A DNA stretch of 64,000 nt from Palsa-892 sp035555855 (GCA_035555855.1 DATMGD010000071.1:186001-250000); one strand, 5' to 3'; shown: positions 1 through 7,263, numbered from the stretch's first letter. The notes: generated by a model not told the origin, from the sequence alone. Made by a program: numbers and translations.

Positions 1-1093
1 GCGTCTTGCGCGGCGTGAGCTGCGTCTCGATGCGCGCTTCCTGCTCGGTATTCCTGAACGTGGCGGCGATGCCGTCATCGTCGTTGATTTCGTTGTGCTT
101 GTATTTCGTAGCCCCGAACCAGTAGCGCACGGCCTCGACGCCGGCAGCATCGGGGCGATATTCGCCCTTCGAGGTGAACTTCAGCTGGTCCATATCGATG
201 CGCGTATTGTTCGACGCACCGTCCTCGCCGGGGATGTGATAGACGCTCGCAAAATGCGCGACGTTGAAACCGAAGAAACCTTGTAGGCCGATGGCGGAAG
301 CGCCGAGCGACTGGCCTTGCGAGTTGACGCCCGAATTGGCCTGCCGCCCGTTCGGGATTGAGTAGTCGCCGCCGTATCGCTTGTAGATGTCGGCATGGAT
401 TGCGCCACCGTAACCCGCGGCATTCAGCGAGCCCATATCGAACAGCGTTGAAGCCTCGTAACCGCGGTCGGCCGACGACACCGCGCCTTTCGCCTCCATC
501 GAGAAGCCGTTTTCGGGCACGCGGTCGGGAATGCGGTTGTTGCTTACACTCACGACACCGCCGATTGCCTGCGAGCCCCAGCGCAGGGTTGACGGTCCGC
601 GCAGCACCTCGATCTGTTGCGCCGCCAGGGGATCGATCGGCACGCCGTGATCCTCGCCAAGGTCGGCGACGTCATGCGTGCCGATGCCGTTCTCCTGCGT
701 GCGGATGCGGAAGCTGTCGAGGCCGCGGATCACCGGGCGGCTCGCGCCCGCCGGCGCGAAGGTCGTCGCCGAAATGCCCGGCTTGTCGAACAGAAGCTGG
801 CCGAGCGTGCCGCCTGCCGTGCGCTCGATCTCGTTCTGTTTCATCACGATCATCGAATTGAAAGTGTCGGCGACAAACGACGGCAGCCACGGATTACTCT
901 CGGCCGGCGCGAGTTGCGCCCGCTCTCCTGCATTGCCTTCCGAATCCGCCGCGCGCCGCGACGCGCGCTGCTGGATCGGGCTCGGCGCGGTGACGACGAC
1001 TTGCGGTAGCGTTATTTCCTGCGCGGCTGCCGCTTGCGCCATAAGCGTAACGGCGGCAACAACCGATGAAAACGCGACACGATGTGATGGCAT
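1..1093 (-). CDS. TonB-dependent outer-membrane receptor (partial, runs off left edge)
   Basis: Only the N-terminal ~364 residues are inside the window; the frame is open to base 1. The protein starts MPSHRVAF with a signal peptide ending near AQAAAAQ, followed by a TonB-box-like stretch (LPQVVVTAP) and a plug domain with the typical segments GISATTFAPAG, SRPVIRGLDSFRIR and IEVLRGPSTLRWGSQAIGG. These are hallmarks of TonB-dependent transporters of metal chelates or vitamins; the first barrel strands follow (SMEAKGAVSSADRGYE). The ATG at 1093 is preceded by a G-rich ribosome site (GGGGG). Two copies of a palindromic site 32-65 bp upstream suggest control by a metal or cofactor repressor. The substrate cannot be read from this part; zinc, iron, nickel or cobalamin are all possible. 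Confidence 0.88.
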   Translation of the reverse strand, partial: MPSHRVAFSSVVAAVTLMAQAAAAQEITLPQVVVTAPSPIQQRASRRAADSEGNAGERAQLAPAESNPWLPSFVADTFNSMIVMKQNEIERTAGGTLGQLLFDKPGISATTFAPAGASRPVIRGLDSFRIRTQENGIGTHDVADLGEDHGVPIDPLAAQQIEVLRGPSTLRWGSQAIGGVVSVSNNRIPDRVPENGFSMEAKGAVSSADRGYEASTLFDMGSLNAAGYGGAIHADIYKRYGGDYSIPNGRQANSGVNSQGQSLGASAIGLQGFFGFNVAHFASVYHIPGEDGASNNTRIDMDQLKFTSKGEYRPDAAGVEAVRYWFGATKYKHNEINDDDGIAATFRNTEQEARIETQLTPRKT

Positions 1094-1124
1094 GGCAACC
1101 CCCGAACAATGTTTCGGGAGTTTT

Positions 1125-1158
1125 GATACAATATATCTATTAGATGATACAATATATC
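1125..1158. promoter_or_regulatory. Tandem palindromic operator upstream of TonB receptor
   Basis: The 13-mer GATACAATATATC occurs at 1125-1137 and again at 1146-1158, exactly 21 bp (two helical turns) apart. The second copy extends to a perfect inverted repeat, ATGATA-CAATA-TATCAT. The site lies in the AT-rich promoter region of the receptor gene and looks like a repressor box for two dimers on one face. Which regulator binds is not known; Zur, NikR or an Irr/RirA-type protein would fit the gene class, but none of the consensus sites I remember matches fully. Confidence 0.6.
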
Positions 1159-1375
1159 ATTACCAAAAAAGCAGCCGCTACCTGATGAAACCCGGATTTC
1201 AGTGTTGCAACGGTGCCATGACAGTGAAAAAAATTTCGACGCAGTGCGGCAAGCGCTAGAGAAGACACGCGTTTCCGCTGTTCCATCATGTGACGCAGCT
1301 GTGGATAACACCGCCGTTTCGGCAACCGGATTTGCGCGTTCCAAGCGACAATGCCGGTCTAAGGGGGCCGTATCA

Positions 1376-1789
1376 ATGCAAGTACAAATTCGTAACCCGA
1401 TCGCGGTTGAAGTCGACGCCGCGGACGACAAGGGTTCTGTGTCTTTCCATTTCTTCACCGCCGCCGAGCATCAGGCGGTTGTCACCATCGGGCGAGATCT
1501 CCTGCCCGACCTGATCGAGCAGCTCGAGGAAATTGTTTCCGCCGAAGCGAGACCGCAGGCGGTAAAACAACCTGCGCCCGAGGCCGAGACCAAGCAGCTC
1601 GCCCCGCAGCCGGTCGCGCAAGCGCCCGCACAAGCACCTGCGCAGACGGTTAAGCAGCCGATCAAGCAGCCCGCGAGCCGGGACTTCGCGATGTTCGAGC
1701 GCACCATGCCGCTCGCCAAGCCGAAAGAGCCCGCACGCGATCACCAGCCGGCGCATCAGCCGATCCTGCGCGCCCTGCTCCAGGCCTGA
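1376..1789 (+). CDS. Hypothetical Ala/Pro/Gln-rich protein
   Basis: 137 residues from an ATG with a good ribosome site (AAGGGGG, 9 bp upstream). The N-terminal ~55 residues look folded (FHFFTAAEHQAVVTIG, then a helix DLLPDLIEQLEEIV). The middle is a low-complexity linker rich in Pro, Ala, Gln and Lys with repeated APAQ and VKQP units, and the C-terminus ends ILRALLQA. There is no signal peptide or membrane segment. I do not recognise a family. It stands alone between the divergent TonB receptor and the DsbA-like gene. A longer frame upstream exists but lacks a ribosome site, so the inner ATG was chosen. Confidence 0.6.
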   Translation: MQVQIRNPIAVEVDAADDKGSVSFHFFTAAEHQAVVTIGRDLLPDLIEQLEEIVSAEARPQAVKQPAPEAETKQLAPQPVAQAPAQAPAQTVKQPIKQPASRDFAMFERTMPLAKPKEPARDHQPAHQPILRALLQA

Positions 1790-1925
1790 CACGGAACATA
1801 ACCGGCGGGCGCCACGCGCCCGCCGCATTCCGCGCCGAACGCTCCGGCCCGGACACGCTCCGGTCACGAAAGCGTGCGCAAAGGGTTGCTTTGGCAGCGT
1901 CATGCGAACCTGCTAGGCAGAGGCG

Positions 1926-2597
1926 ATGTTGTCGATCCGCAAACTTCTTCCCGGCATCGCCGCGATTGTCATGTTGCTTGGCGCCACAGCCGCGCCGCCA
2001 TTTGCCGGCGCGCAGACGGCGGGCGACGGCGATCCGCTGACCCGCGAGCGCGTGCTGCGCGATCCCGACATTCCCGCCGCCGGCAATCCGAACGGCGACA
2101 TCACCATCGTCGAGTTCTTCGACTACCAGTGCCCCTATTGCCGCACGATCCATCCCGAATTGAAGAAGGCGGTCGAAGCCGACGGCAAGGTGCGCGTCGT
2201 TTACAAGAACTGGCCGATCTTCGGCGGCGTCTCGACCTTCGCCGCGCGTCTCGCGCTCGCGGCCAAGTACCAGAACAAATACGCCGAAGCGCATGAGGCG
2301 CTGATCACCACCACGAGCAAGCTCGACGAATTGCGCGTGCTCGATCTGCTCGAACATGCCGGCATCGACGTCAAGCGCGCGCAGGACGATCTCGAAAAGA
2401 ACGCCAAGGCGATCGACGCCGCGCTCGCCCGCAATCACGATCAGGCGCTCGCCTTCGGCTTTCAGGGCACGCCCTCGTTCATCTTCAACACCTTCCGTTA
2501 TGCCGGCATGCTCGACTCCGAAGGCTTCAAGGCAGCCTTCACCGATGCGCGCAAGGCACGCGACAAGACGCGCAACAAAGCCAATAAATCGAAATAA
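1926..2597 (+). CDS. DsbA/DSBA-like periplasmic thiol:disulfide oxidoreductase
   Basis: 223 residues. An N-terminal signal peptide (hydrophobic IAAIVMLLGATAAPPFAGAQ) is followed by a thioredoxin-fold domain with the active site C69-P-Y-C72 in FFDYQCPYCRTIHPEL, a helical insertion, and the cis-proline loop GTPSFIF near residue 186. This is the DSBA-like (thioredoxin_4/BdbD) class that oxidises or isomerises disulfides of exported proteins. The C-terminus is basic (KARDKTRNKANKSK). The ribosome site is GCAGAGG just before the ATG. A GC-rich hairpin without a T tract (1803-1823) sits in the upstream gap. It is apparently monocistronic, and which exported proteins it serves is unknown. Confidence 0.85.
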   Translation: MLSIRKLLPGIAAIVMLLGATAAPPFAGAQTAGDGDPLTRERVLRDPDIPAAGNPNGDITIVEFFDYQCPYCRTIHPELKKAVEADGKVRVVYKNWPIFGGVSTFAARLALAAKYQNKYAEAHEALITTTSKLDELRVLDLLEHAGIDVKRAQDDLEKNAKAIDAALARNHDQALAFGFQGTPSFIFNTFRYAGMLDSEGFKAAFTDARKARDKTRNKANKSK

Positions 2598-2653
2598 CGC
2601 CGTTTTGCCCGGAAAGAGCGCCTGTATGCGCGCCGCCGGTCTATCGCCGACCG

Positions 2654-3739
2654 CTACTTCGAGCCGAGATAGCGGAACGAGACTTCTTTCCACCAATCGC
2701 TTTGCGTCGCGCTCAAAAGCGCCACCGTCGCCGGCTTCCGAAGCGGACTGCCGTTCGGCAGCACCAGCGCATAGCTCTGCGGATCGAACATCACATCGAG
2801 CATCTCAAGCGACGACGAGTAGTTCTCGCGAATACTCCACGCGAGCAGCGCCTTGTCGAACACGAAGGCATCGATCTTCCCGCCGCGGATCGCCTTGAGG
2901 CCGTCGGTCGCCGTCGCATAGCCGCGATGCTTGATGCGCATCTTGCGCAGCGTTTCCTCCGCCGCCGTGCCGCTGACCGAGCCGACACGTACCGAGCGCA
3001 GATCGTTGACCCCGTGCACGAGCCCCTGCAACTGCTTCGTCGTGAGCAGCGAGGTGATGCCGGCGGTGAACACCGCGATCGCGATGATCGAGGCGATCAT
3101 CCAGATGATGCCGACGATGCGGCCCGCGACAGTGCTCGGCCCGGTGTCGGCGCGCGTGCGCTGGGTCATGGCGAGCGTCGACCACCACACGCTCGAAGTC
3201 AGCCCCCTGCCGAGACCGCCGCTGAAATTTTCATTGTGACGCCGCTCGAGGAGCCACATCAGAAAGCCGGCGAACAGCGCGAGCCCGAGAAGGCCGAGCA
3301 CCGCTTGCAGAAAGCCGAACGAGGTCATGGCGCGCACCACCGGCACCCAGCTCATGCTGCTTACATGCGGCACGGCGATGCCAAGGCCCGTGGTATAGAA
3401 CGATTGGGTGAAATCGACGCGCTGCTCGCGTTCGGCGGTGACGGTGATGGCACCGACACCGATATCGAATTTGGCCTTCTCCGCGCCTTCCAGAAGATCG
3501 GCCACCGTCCGCGCTTCGACGTAGCGGTATGGCTGCTTCAGTTCGCTCGCGATGCGTTCCCACAATTCGACGGAAAGACCCGTCCAGGTGCCGTCCGCGC
3601 TCTTCATGGTGAAGGGCGGCGCTTCCTTGACGCCGACCACGAGTTCGCGCGGCGCTTCCGCCTGCTGCGCGAAGGCCGGTGCCGCCAGCCACACGAGACC
3701 GATAAAAAGCAGGATAAATTTTCTCAAGCCCGATCGCAT
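2654..3739 (-). CDS. GluR0-like substrate-binding/ion-channel protein
   Basis: 361 residues. A signal peptide (FILLFIGLVWLAAPAFAQ) is followed by the first half of a periplasmic amino-acid-binding fold (ELVVGVKEAPPFTM, FDIGVGAITVTAEREQRVDFTQ). This half is interrupted by a hydrophobic segment (FLQAVLGLLGLALFAGFLMWLL), a re-entrant-like stretch and a second hydrophobic segment (IVGIIWMIASIIAIAVFTAGI), then the second ligand-binding half (VRVGSVSGTAAEETLR, KIDAFVFDKALLAW). That S1-TM-pore-TM-S2 order is the architecture of prokaryotic glutamate-receptor channels. The pore helix SSVWWSTLAMTQRTRADTGP lacks the K+-type filter TVGYGD seen in Synechocystis GluR0, so ion selectivity or conduction is doubtful. 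No ABC transporter genes are adjacent, which argues against a simple importer subunit. Confidence 0.75.
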   Translation of the reverse strand: MRSGLRKFILLFIGLVWLAAPAFAQQAEAPRELVVGVKEAPPFTMKSADGTWTGLSVELWERIASELKQPYRYVEARTVADLLEGAEKAKFDIGVGAITVTAEREQRVDFTQSFYTTGLGIAVPHVSSMSWVPVVRAMTSFGFLQAVLGLLGLALFAGFLMWLLERRHNENFSGGLGRGLTSSVWWSTLAMTQRTRADTGPSTVAGRIVGIIWMIASIIAIAVFTAGITSLLTTKQLQGLVHGVNDLRSVRVGSVSGTAAEETLRKMRIKHRGYATATDGLKAIRGGKIDAFVFDKALLAWSIRENYSSSLEMLDVMFDPQSYALVLPNGSPLRKPATVALLSATQSDWWKEVSFRYLGSK

Positions 3740-3793
3740 CGCACCCCCGCAATCGCCCGCGAATATGACCTAAACCTCGCTGCAACAAAAGTA

Positions 3794-4498
3794 TCAGCGC
3801 AATAGCCAGCGAAATGCCCGCTCAAGCACAGTGGTGCCGCCCCGTTCGAACCAGCGGCCATGCGCGACGATGATGCGCTCGGGCGCCCAGCCCAGCATCC
3901 GTTCGACCGCGGCCCGCAATGTCTGCCGCTCATAGGTCAGCCGCATGTCGCGCGGCATCGAGCCGCTGGCGCCGCCGAGCCACATTATCAGACGGGCGAT
4001 GAAGCCGAGTTTGCGGGGCTCGAAATTCTCGATGAGATCGGTGAGCACCAGCGTCCGGCTTGCCCGGTGAAAGAACACGACCTCGGTCATGAACTTGCCG
4101 GCGACGGGCAGCGTCGCGATCGCCTGATCCCACGGATAGCCCCGCTCCTCGCGCAGCTCATGCGCGGGAAAATCGATCCGGCCCTTGGACTGCGTGAGGA
4201 TTTTCGGCGCGAGATAAACCTCGGCCTCCGGGTAAGCCGCGTGCCATTCGGGAATCCACCAGTAATGGATCCGGTTCGGCCCGACGATCCACCGCACGCT
4301 GCCGAGCGCATCGACTTCCGCCCGCAATGACGGCGTGAGCGGCGTCGGCGAATGTATGAGCAAATCCTGCCCGATGCGGATGATCGTCATCCGCGTCGGA
4401 AACTGCACGCCAAAACGGATCAGCGGCCCGTCCACGATCCAGACGTCGGGCGCAACAGGCTTCAGTGTATCAAGCGGCGGATAAGTCGGATCAACCAT
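3794..4498 (-). CDS. DUF4336 domain protein (metallo-beta-lactamase-like)
   Basis: 234 residues. The sequence matches what I know of DUF4336 proteins: the opening LDTLKPVAPDVWIVDGP, then RMTIIRIGQDLLIHSPTPL, an IVGPNRIHYWWIPEWHAAYPEAEVYL-type segment, VVFFHRASRTLVLTDLIENF and a C-terminal RIIVAHGRWF. The layout resembles metallo-beta-lactamase folds but without the HxHxDH signature. No signal peptide is seen, so it is probably cytoplasmic. Its function is unknown; homologues are often listed beside redox or methanol-oxidation genes, but nothing here supports that. It lies 54 bp upstream of, and co-directional with, the channel-like gene. Confidence 0.75.
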   Translation of the reverse strand: MVDPTYPPLDTLKPVAPDVWIVDGPLIRFGVQFPTRMTIIRIGQDLLIHSPTPLTPSLRAEVDALGSVRWIVGPNRIHYWWIPEWHAAYPEAEVYLAPKILTQSKGRIDFPAHELREERGYPWDQAIATLPVAGKFMTEVVFFHRASRTLVLTDLIENFEPRKLGFIARLIMWLGGASGSMPRDMRLTYERQTLRAAVERMLGWAPERIIVAHGRWFERGGTTVLERAFRWLLR

Positions 4499-4549
4499 GC
4501 CGGCGATTATGCCGGGAACGCCCCCGCCCGCAAAATCCGCGGCGACGCG

Positions 4550-4765
4550 CTAGCAGCGAATATCGAGCGCCGGAAAGCGGAACTGGTCGCGCATGCACTG
4601 GTTATGGCCCGCATTGGTGCGCGGGTAATAGCCCTGCGAATAGGAATCGTAATGGTAGCGTTTCTTCTTTTTCTTTTTGGCGGCATCGGCGCCGGTCGTG
4701 CCGATCGATACGGCGAAGGCGACGGCGGCGAGGAGTGCGACGATCTTGAGCGGGCGTTTATGCAT
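4550..4765 (-). CDS. Small exported Lys-rich protein
   Basis: 71 residues from the ATG at 4765, which has a GGGAG ribosome site. A signal peptide (VALLAAVAFAVSIGTTGADA) leads to a mature peptide of about 42 residues that begins AAKKKKKKRYHYDSYSQGYY and ends NQCMRDQFRFPALDIRC, with two cysteines that could form a disulfide. Short tyrosine/lysine-rich exported peptides like this are common and uncharacterised in Hyphomicrobiales. An in-frame start 22 codons upstream lacks a ribosome site. No function is proposed. Confidence 0.6.
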   Translation of the reverse strand: MHKRPLKIVALLAAVAFAVSIGTTGADAAKKKKKKRYHYDSYSQGYYPRTNAGHNQCMRDQFRFPALDIRC

Positions 4766-4845
4766 CTCGGTCTCCCTTGCAGGCCCGGAATAACGAACGG
4801 ACTGGCGCGGCGTTCCACGAGTGTAGCCCACGAATGCGGCGGGAG

Positions 4846-4874
4846 AAAAACCCCGGCTTTGCGCCGGGGTTTTT
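4846..4874 (-). terminator. Rho-independent terminator of the tautomerase gene
   Basis: A perfect 12-bp stem (AAAAACCCCGGC / GCCGGGGTTTTT) with a 5-nt loop lies 6 bp past the tautomerase stop. It reads as stem plus T tract on both strands, so it can also block plus-strand transcription. Confidence 0.85.
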
Positions 4875-4879
4875 GCAAT

Positions 4880-5098
4880 TCAGCCTGCGCGCTGCATCGC
4901 CTTGACGTCGGCGGCGGTCAGGCCTTTGCCGCCGATACCCCATTCGCCGCTGGCGACTTCATGTACGCGAACCCAGGTGACGCCGCGCATGGCTTCACCT
5001 TCGATCTTGACCATCGCGTCGGTGACCTTCGCGATCATTTCCTGCTTCTGTCGGGCGTCGAAAACACCTTCGATCAGTTCGATATCAACGAGTGGCAT
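4880..5098 (-). CDS. 4-oxalocrotonate tautomerase family enzyme
   Basis: 72 residues beginning MPLVDIELIEGVFDARQK. After Met removal the N-terminal Pro1 is the catalytic base typical of 4-OT/DmpI tautomerases; the conserved helix KQEMIAKVTDAMVKIEGEAM and the tail VRVHEVASGEWGIGG follow. Such enzymes isomerise 2-hydroxymuconate-type enols or act as promiscuous tautomerases, usually as hexamers. The start was chosen at the ATG giving Pro at position 2. It is divergent from an HxlR regulator gene, with two inverted repeats between them, so it is probably the regulator's target. Confidence 0.85.
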   Translation of the reverse strand: MPLVDIELIEGVFDARQKQEMIAKVTDAMVKIEGEAMRGVTWVRVHEVASGEWGIGGKGLTAADVKAMQRAG

Positions 5099-5176
5099 GG
5101 GAGCTACCTTCCTTCTGGTGAGTACGGACACAAGCCCGCTATGGCGCGAAAAGCCACGGAAAGACGCTGTCCGGCC

Positions 5177-5213
5177 AGTTCAGGAACTGAACTCAACCGC
5201 TACAGATTCTGTA
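5177..5213. promoter_or_regulatory. Inverted repeats between tautomerase and HxlR gene
   Basis: Two perfect palindromes lie in the divergent promoter region: AGTTCAG-GAA-CTGAACT at 5177-5193 and TACAG-ATT-CTGTA at 5201-5213. Both have a 3-bp spacer and their centres are 22 bp apart. They are plausible dimer sites for the adjacent HxlR-type regulator; this is inference from position and symmetry. Confidence 0.55.
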
Positions 5214-5273
5214 CTGGCGGGCTTCTTTACGCCGGCGTAGCCTCCCGCCACCCTCGGCAGCCAGAGACATCCC

Positions 5274-5972
5274 ATGACGGAAAGCGGTTACAACCAGTTC
5301 TGTCCGGTCGCGATGGCGTCGGAAATTCTTTGCACGCGCTGGACTCTGATCGTGCTGCGCGAGCTCGCGATGGGCTCGGCGCGCTTCAACGAATTGCGCC
5401 GCGGCATGCCCCGCATGTCGCCCGCTTTGCTTTCAAAACGATTGAAGGAGCTGGAAACCGCTGGCGTCATCTCGCGTACAGCGGTGCACGGCTCGCCTGA
5501 CATTGCCGAATATCGCCTCACCCAGGCCGGCCGCGATCTCCGGCCGATCATCGAAGCGGTCGGCATCTGGGGTCACAAGTGGATCGAAACAGAAGCATCG
5601 CTTCGCAATCTCGACCCCGACTTGTTGATGTGGGACATCCGCCGCAACGTCGACCCAGCGCCGATGCCGCGGCGGCGCAGCGTCATCCAGATCATCTTCA
5701 GCGATCTCGACGTGGCATGCAAAAACTGGTGGCTGATCGTCGAATCCGGCCATGACGTCGATTTGTGCAAGATCGATCCCGGCTTCGAGGTCGATCTCTA
5801 TCTTTCGACGACGCTGCGCACGCTGACCGAGGCATGGATGGGCTACAAGCCGATTGCCGATCTTAAGGAAGAAAAGAGCCTCGTCTTCACCGGCCCGAAG
5901 GATTTAGAAATCGCCTTCATCGCTTCGCTGAAACTCAGTCTCTTTGCCAAGGTCGAGCGCTTGGTGGCGTGA
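5274..5972 (+). CDS. HxlR-family regulator with C-terminal SCP2-like domain
   Basis: 232 residues. Residues ~10-105 form an HxlR-type winged helix (CPVAMASEILCTRWTLIVLRELAMGSARFNELRRG, MSPALLSKRLKELETAGVISR), with the usual N-terminal Cys10 near the helix. The C-terminal ~110 residues (IQIIFSDLDVACKNWWLIVESGHDVDLC, LEIAFIASLKLSLFAKVERL) resemble an SCP2 sterol-carrier-like domain, often attached to HxlR regulators and likely to bind a hydrophobic ligand. It is divergent from the tautomerase gene, and palindromes in the gap suggest it controls both. The start is the ATG at 5274, preceded by CCC-rich DNA with no strong ribosome site, so the exact start is slightly uncertain. Confidence 0.82.
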   Translation: MTESGYNQFCPVAMASEILCTRWTLIVLRELAMGSARFNELRRGMPRMSPALLSKRLKELETAGVISRTAVHGSPDIAEYRLTQAGRDLRPIIEAVGIWGHKWIETEASLRNLDPDLLMWDIRRNVDPAPMPRRRSVIQIIFSDLDVACKNWWLIVESGHDVDLCKIDPGFEVDLYLSTTLRTLTEAWMGYKPIADLKEEKSLVFTGPKDLEIAFIASLKLSLFAKVERLVA

Positions 5973-6021
5973 GGCATGCGTATGCAGCATTGCGCGTGAC
6001 GCATGGCACGAGCGGTTTTGC

Positions 6022-6124
6022 TTGACACGCGTGCGAGCACGCCTTAATCCGCGCGCATGGGGAAATTGCGATCTCCCCATGAGGCGACATGCCAAAGCAT
6101 CGCGTCCCGTTTCGGAGGACGCCC
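6022..6124 (+). promoter_or_regulatory. chr leader copy 1: promoter plus structured 5'UTR
   Basis: TTGACA (6022-6027), a 16-bp spacer and TTAATC form a promoter whose start point would fall near 6056. The RNA would begin with three hairpins. (1) ATGGGGA/TCTCCCCAT at 6057-6080. (2) GCGA-TGC/GCA-TCGC with tetraloop CAAA and a CA bulge, 6085-6103. (3) GCGTCC/GGACGC at 6102-6122, whose 3' arm overlaps the GGAGGA ribosome site. Hairpins 2 and 3 share bases, so they are mutually exclusive at the edge, as in a translational switch. A near-identical copy precedes chrB. I recall structured-RNA motifs named chrB reported upstream of chrB genes in Alphaproteobacteria, but I cannot confirm that this matches. 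Confidence 0.65.
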
Positions 6125-6490
6125 ATGCCGCCAGCCAGAAGAATTGCCGTGCTCAAATACGCTTCCCTCCTTTATCTCCTCTCGCTCGTATCCTCGTGGT
6201 GGCGCAATCGCGACCGCTGTGAGGCAGCCATCGCCGTTCTTTCCGAGGAGGAAAGCTACGGGTTGAGCCCGGCCGGACGCCGGATCTGGCGCGAGGAGCG
6301 CCGCAACCGCCGAATGCCGCAGGCCGGTGCGCCGCGCTTGACTCAAAATCGGAAGCTGCATTCTAATAAGCCATGGGGAATTGCGATCTCCCCACGAGGC
6401 GACATGCCGAAGCATCGCGTCCCGCACGACACAGGACGCTTATCATGTCAGCCATCAACAAAATCTCCTGCGAGAAACTCGCGCGTCTGA
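6125..6490 (+). CDS. Hypothetical small protein between the two chr leaders
   Basis: 121 codons from the ATG that follows leader copy 1 and its GGAGGA ribosome site. The N-terminus has one hydrophobic helix (VLKYASLLYLLSLVSSWW) followed by a charged region (EEESYGLSPAGRRIWREERRNRRM). The last ~45 codons read through the second promoter and leader and 46 bp into chrB, so the true protein may have been shortened or lost during the duplication that created the second leader. I recognise no family. Low confidence that the full length is functional. Confidence 0.35.
   Translation: MPPARRIAVLKYASLLYLLSLVSSWWRNRDRCEAAIAVLSEEESYGLSPAGRRIWREERRNRRMPQAGAPRLTQNRKLHSNKPWGIAISPRGDMPKHRVPHDTGRLSCQPSTKSPARNSRV
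6338..6444 (+). promoter_or_regulatory. chr leader copy 2: promoter plus structured 5'UTR of chrB
   Basis: TTGACT (6338-6343) and TCTAAT (6362-6367, 18-bp spacer) precede a second copy of the leader that starts with ATGGGGAATTGCGATC at 6373. All three hairpins of copy 1 are kept: GGGGA/TCTCCCC, GCGA-TGC/GCA-TCGC (now with loop CGAA), and GCGTCC/GGACGC, whose 3' arm again covers the ribosome site (AGGA, 6433-6436) of chrB. Differences from copy 1 lie mostly in loops and linkers; in hairpin 1 the outer AT pair is also lost (6393-6395 read ACG). Confidence 0.65.
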
Positions 6491-7263
6491 TCGGCACGCC
6501 GAAAAGCCCTGCCCTAATCGACGTCCGTACCGACGAAGACTTCGCCGCCAATCCGCGGCTGGTGCCGGGCTCGATCCGCCGTCCCTTCGCGGATGTCAGC
6601 CTATGGGCCCGCGAATTTTCCGGCGGCAGCGCGATCGCGATCTGCGACAAAGGCCTGAAACTCAGCGAGGGCGTCGCCGCCTGGCTGCGCCATGAGGGCA
6701 CCGCCGCCGAAATTCTCGATGGCGGCATCAGCGCATGGAAGAAAGCCGGCCTGCCGCTCGCCGATCCCGCCAAGCTGCCGCCGCGCGACAACGCGGGCCG
6801 CACCGTCTGGGTGACGCGCTCGCGCCCGAAAATCGACCGCATCGCCTGTCCGTGGCTGATCCGGCGATTTCTCGATCCGCACGCCGTCTTCCTGTTCGTG
6901 ACGCCCGCCGAGGTGAAATCCGTCGCCAGCCGCTTCGACGGCGTTCCGTTCGATATCGAGGATACGTTCTGGAGCCACCGCGGCGAGCTTTGCACCTTCG
7001 ATGTGCTGATCGAGGAATTCGGTATCGGCACCGAGCCGCTGCTGCGTCTCGCGAAAATCGTGCGCGGCGCCGACACCGGCCGCCCCGATCTCGCGCCTGA
7101 GGCCGCGGGCCTGCTTGCCGCTTCGCTTGGCCTCTCGCGCATGTATGCCGACGATCTCGAGCAACTCGAAGCCGGCATGAGCCTTTACGATGCGCTCTAC
7201 CGCTGGTGTCGCGACGCCACGGAAGAAACGCACGGTTGGGCGCAGCACAAGGCCAGCGTCTGA
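6445..7263 (+). CDS. chrB: Rhodanese-ChrB fusion, chromate resistance protein
   Basis: 272 residues starting MSAINKISCEKLARL after an AGGA ribosome site. Residues ~1-110 are a rhodanese domain (ALIDVRTDEDF, loop AIAICDKGLKLSEGVAAWL with Cys in the active loop, ILDGGISAWKKAGLP). Residues ~120-265 are the ChrB C-terminal domain (VTRSRPKIDRIACPWLIRRFLDPHA, FDVLIEEFG, LYDALYRWCRD). ChrB proteins accompany ChrA chromate pumps as regulators or accessory factors; the rhodanese-fused type is known but poorly characterised. chrA follows 110 bp downstream on the same strand after a long hairpin. Expression is probably controlled by the leader described just upstream. Confidence 0.85.
   Translation: MSAINKISCEKLARLIGTPKSPALIDVRTDEDFAANPRLVPGSIRRPFADVSLWAREFSGGSAIAICDKGLKLSEGVAAWLRHEGTAAEILDGGISAWKKAGLPLADPAKLPPRDNAGRTVWVTRSRPKIDRIACPWLIRRFLDPHAVFLFVTPAEVKSVASRFDGVPFDIEDTFWSHRGELCTFDVLIEEFGIGTEPLLRLAKIVRGADTGRPDLAPEAAGLLAASLGLSRMYADDLEQLEAGMSLYDALYRWCRDATEETHGWAQHKASV

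Noticed and set aside
1803..1823. GC-rich hairpin GGCGGGCGC/GCGCCCGCC after the Ala/Pro-rich gene
   Set aside because: Strong stem but no T tract; not called as a terminator, though it could still slow transcription.
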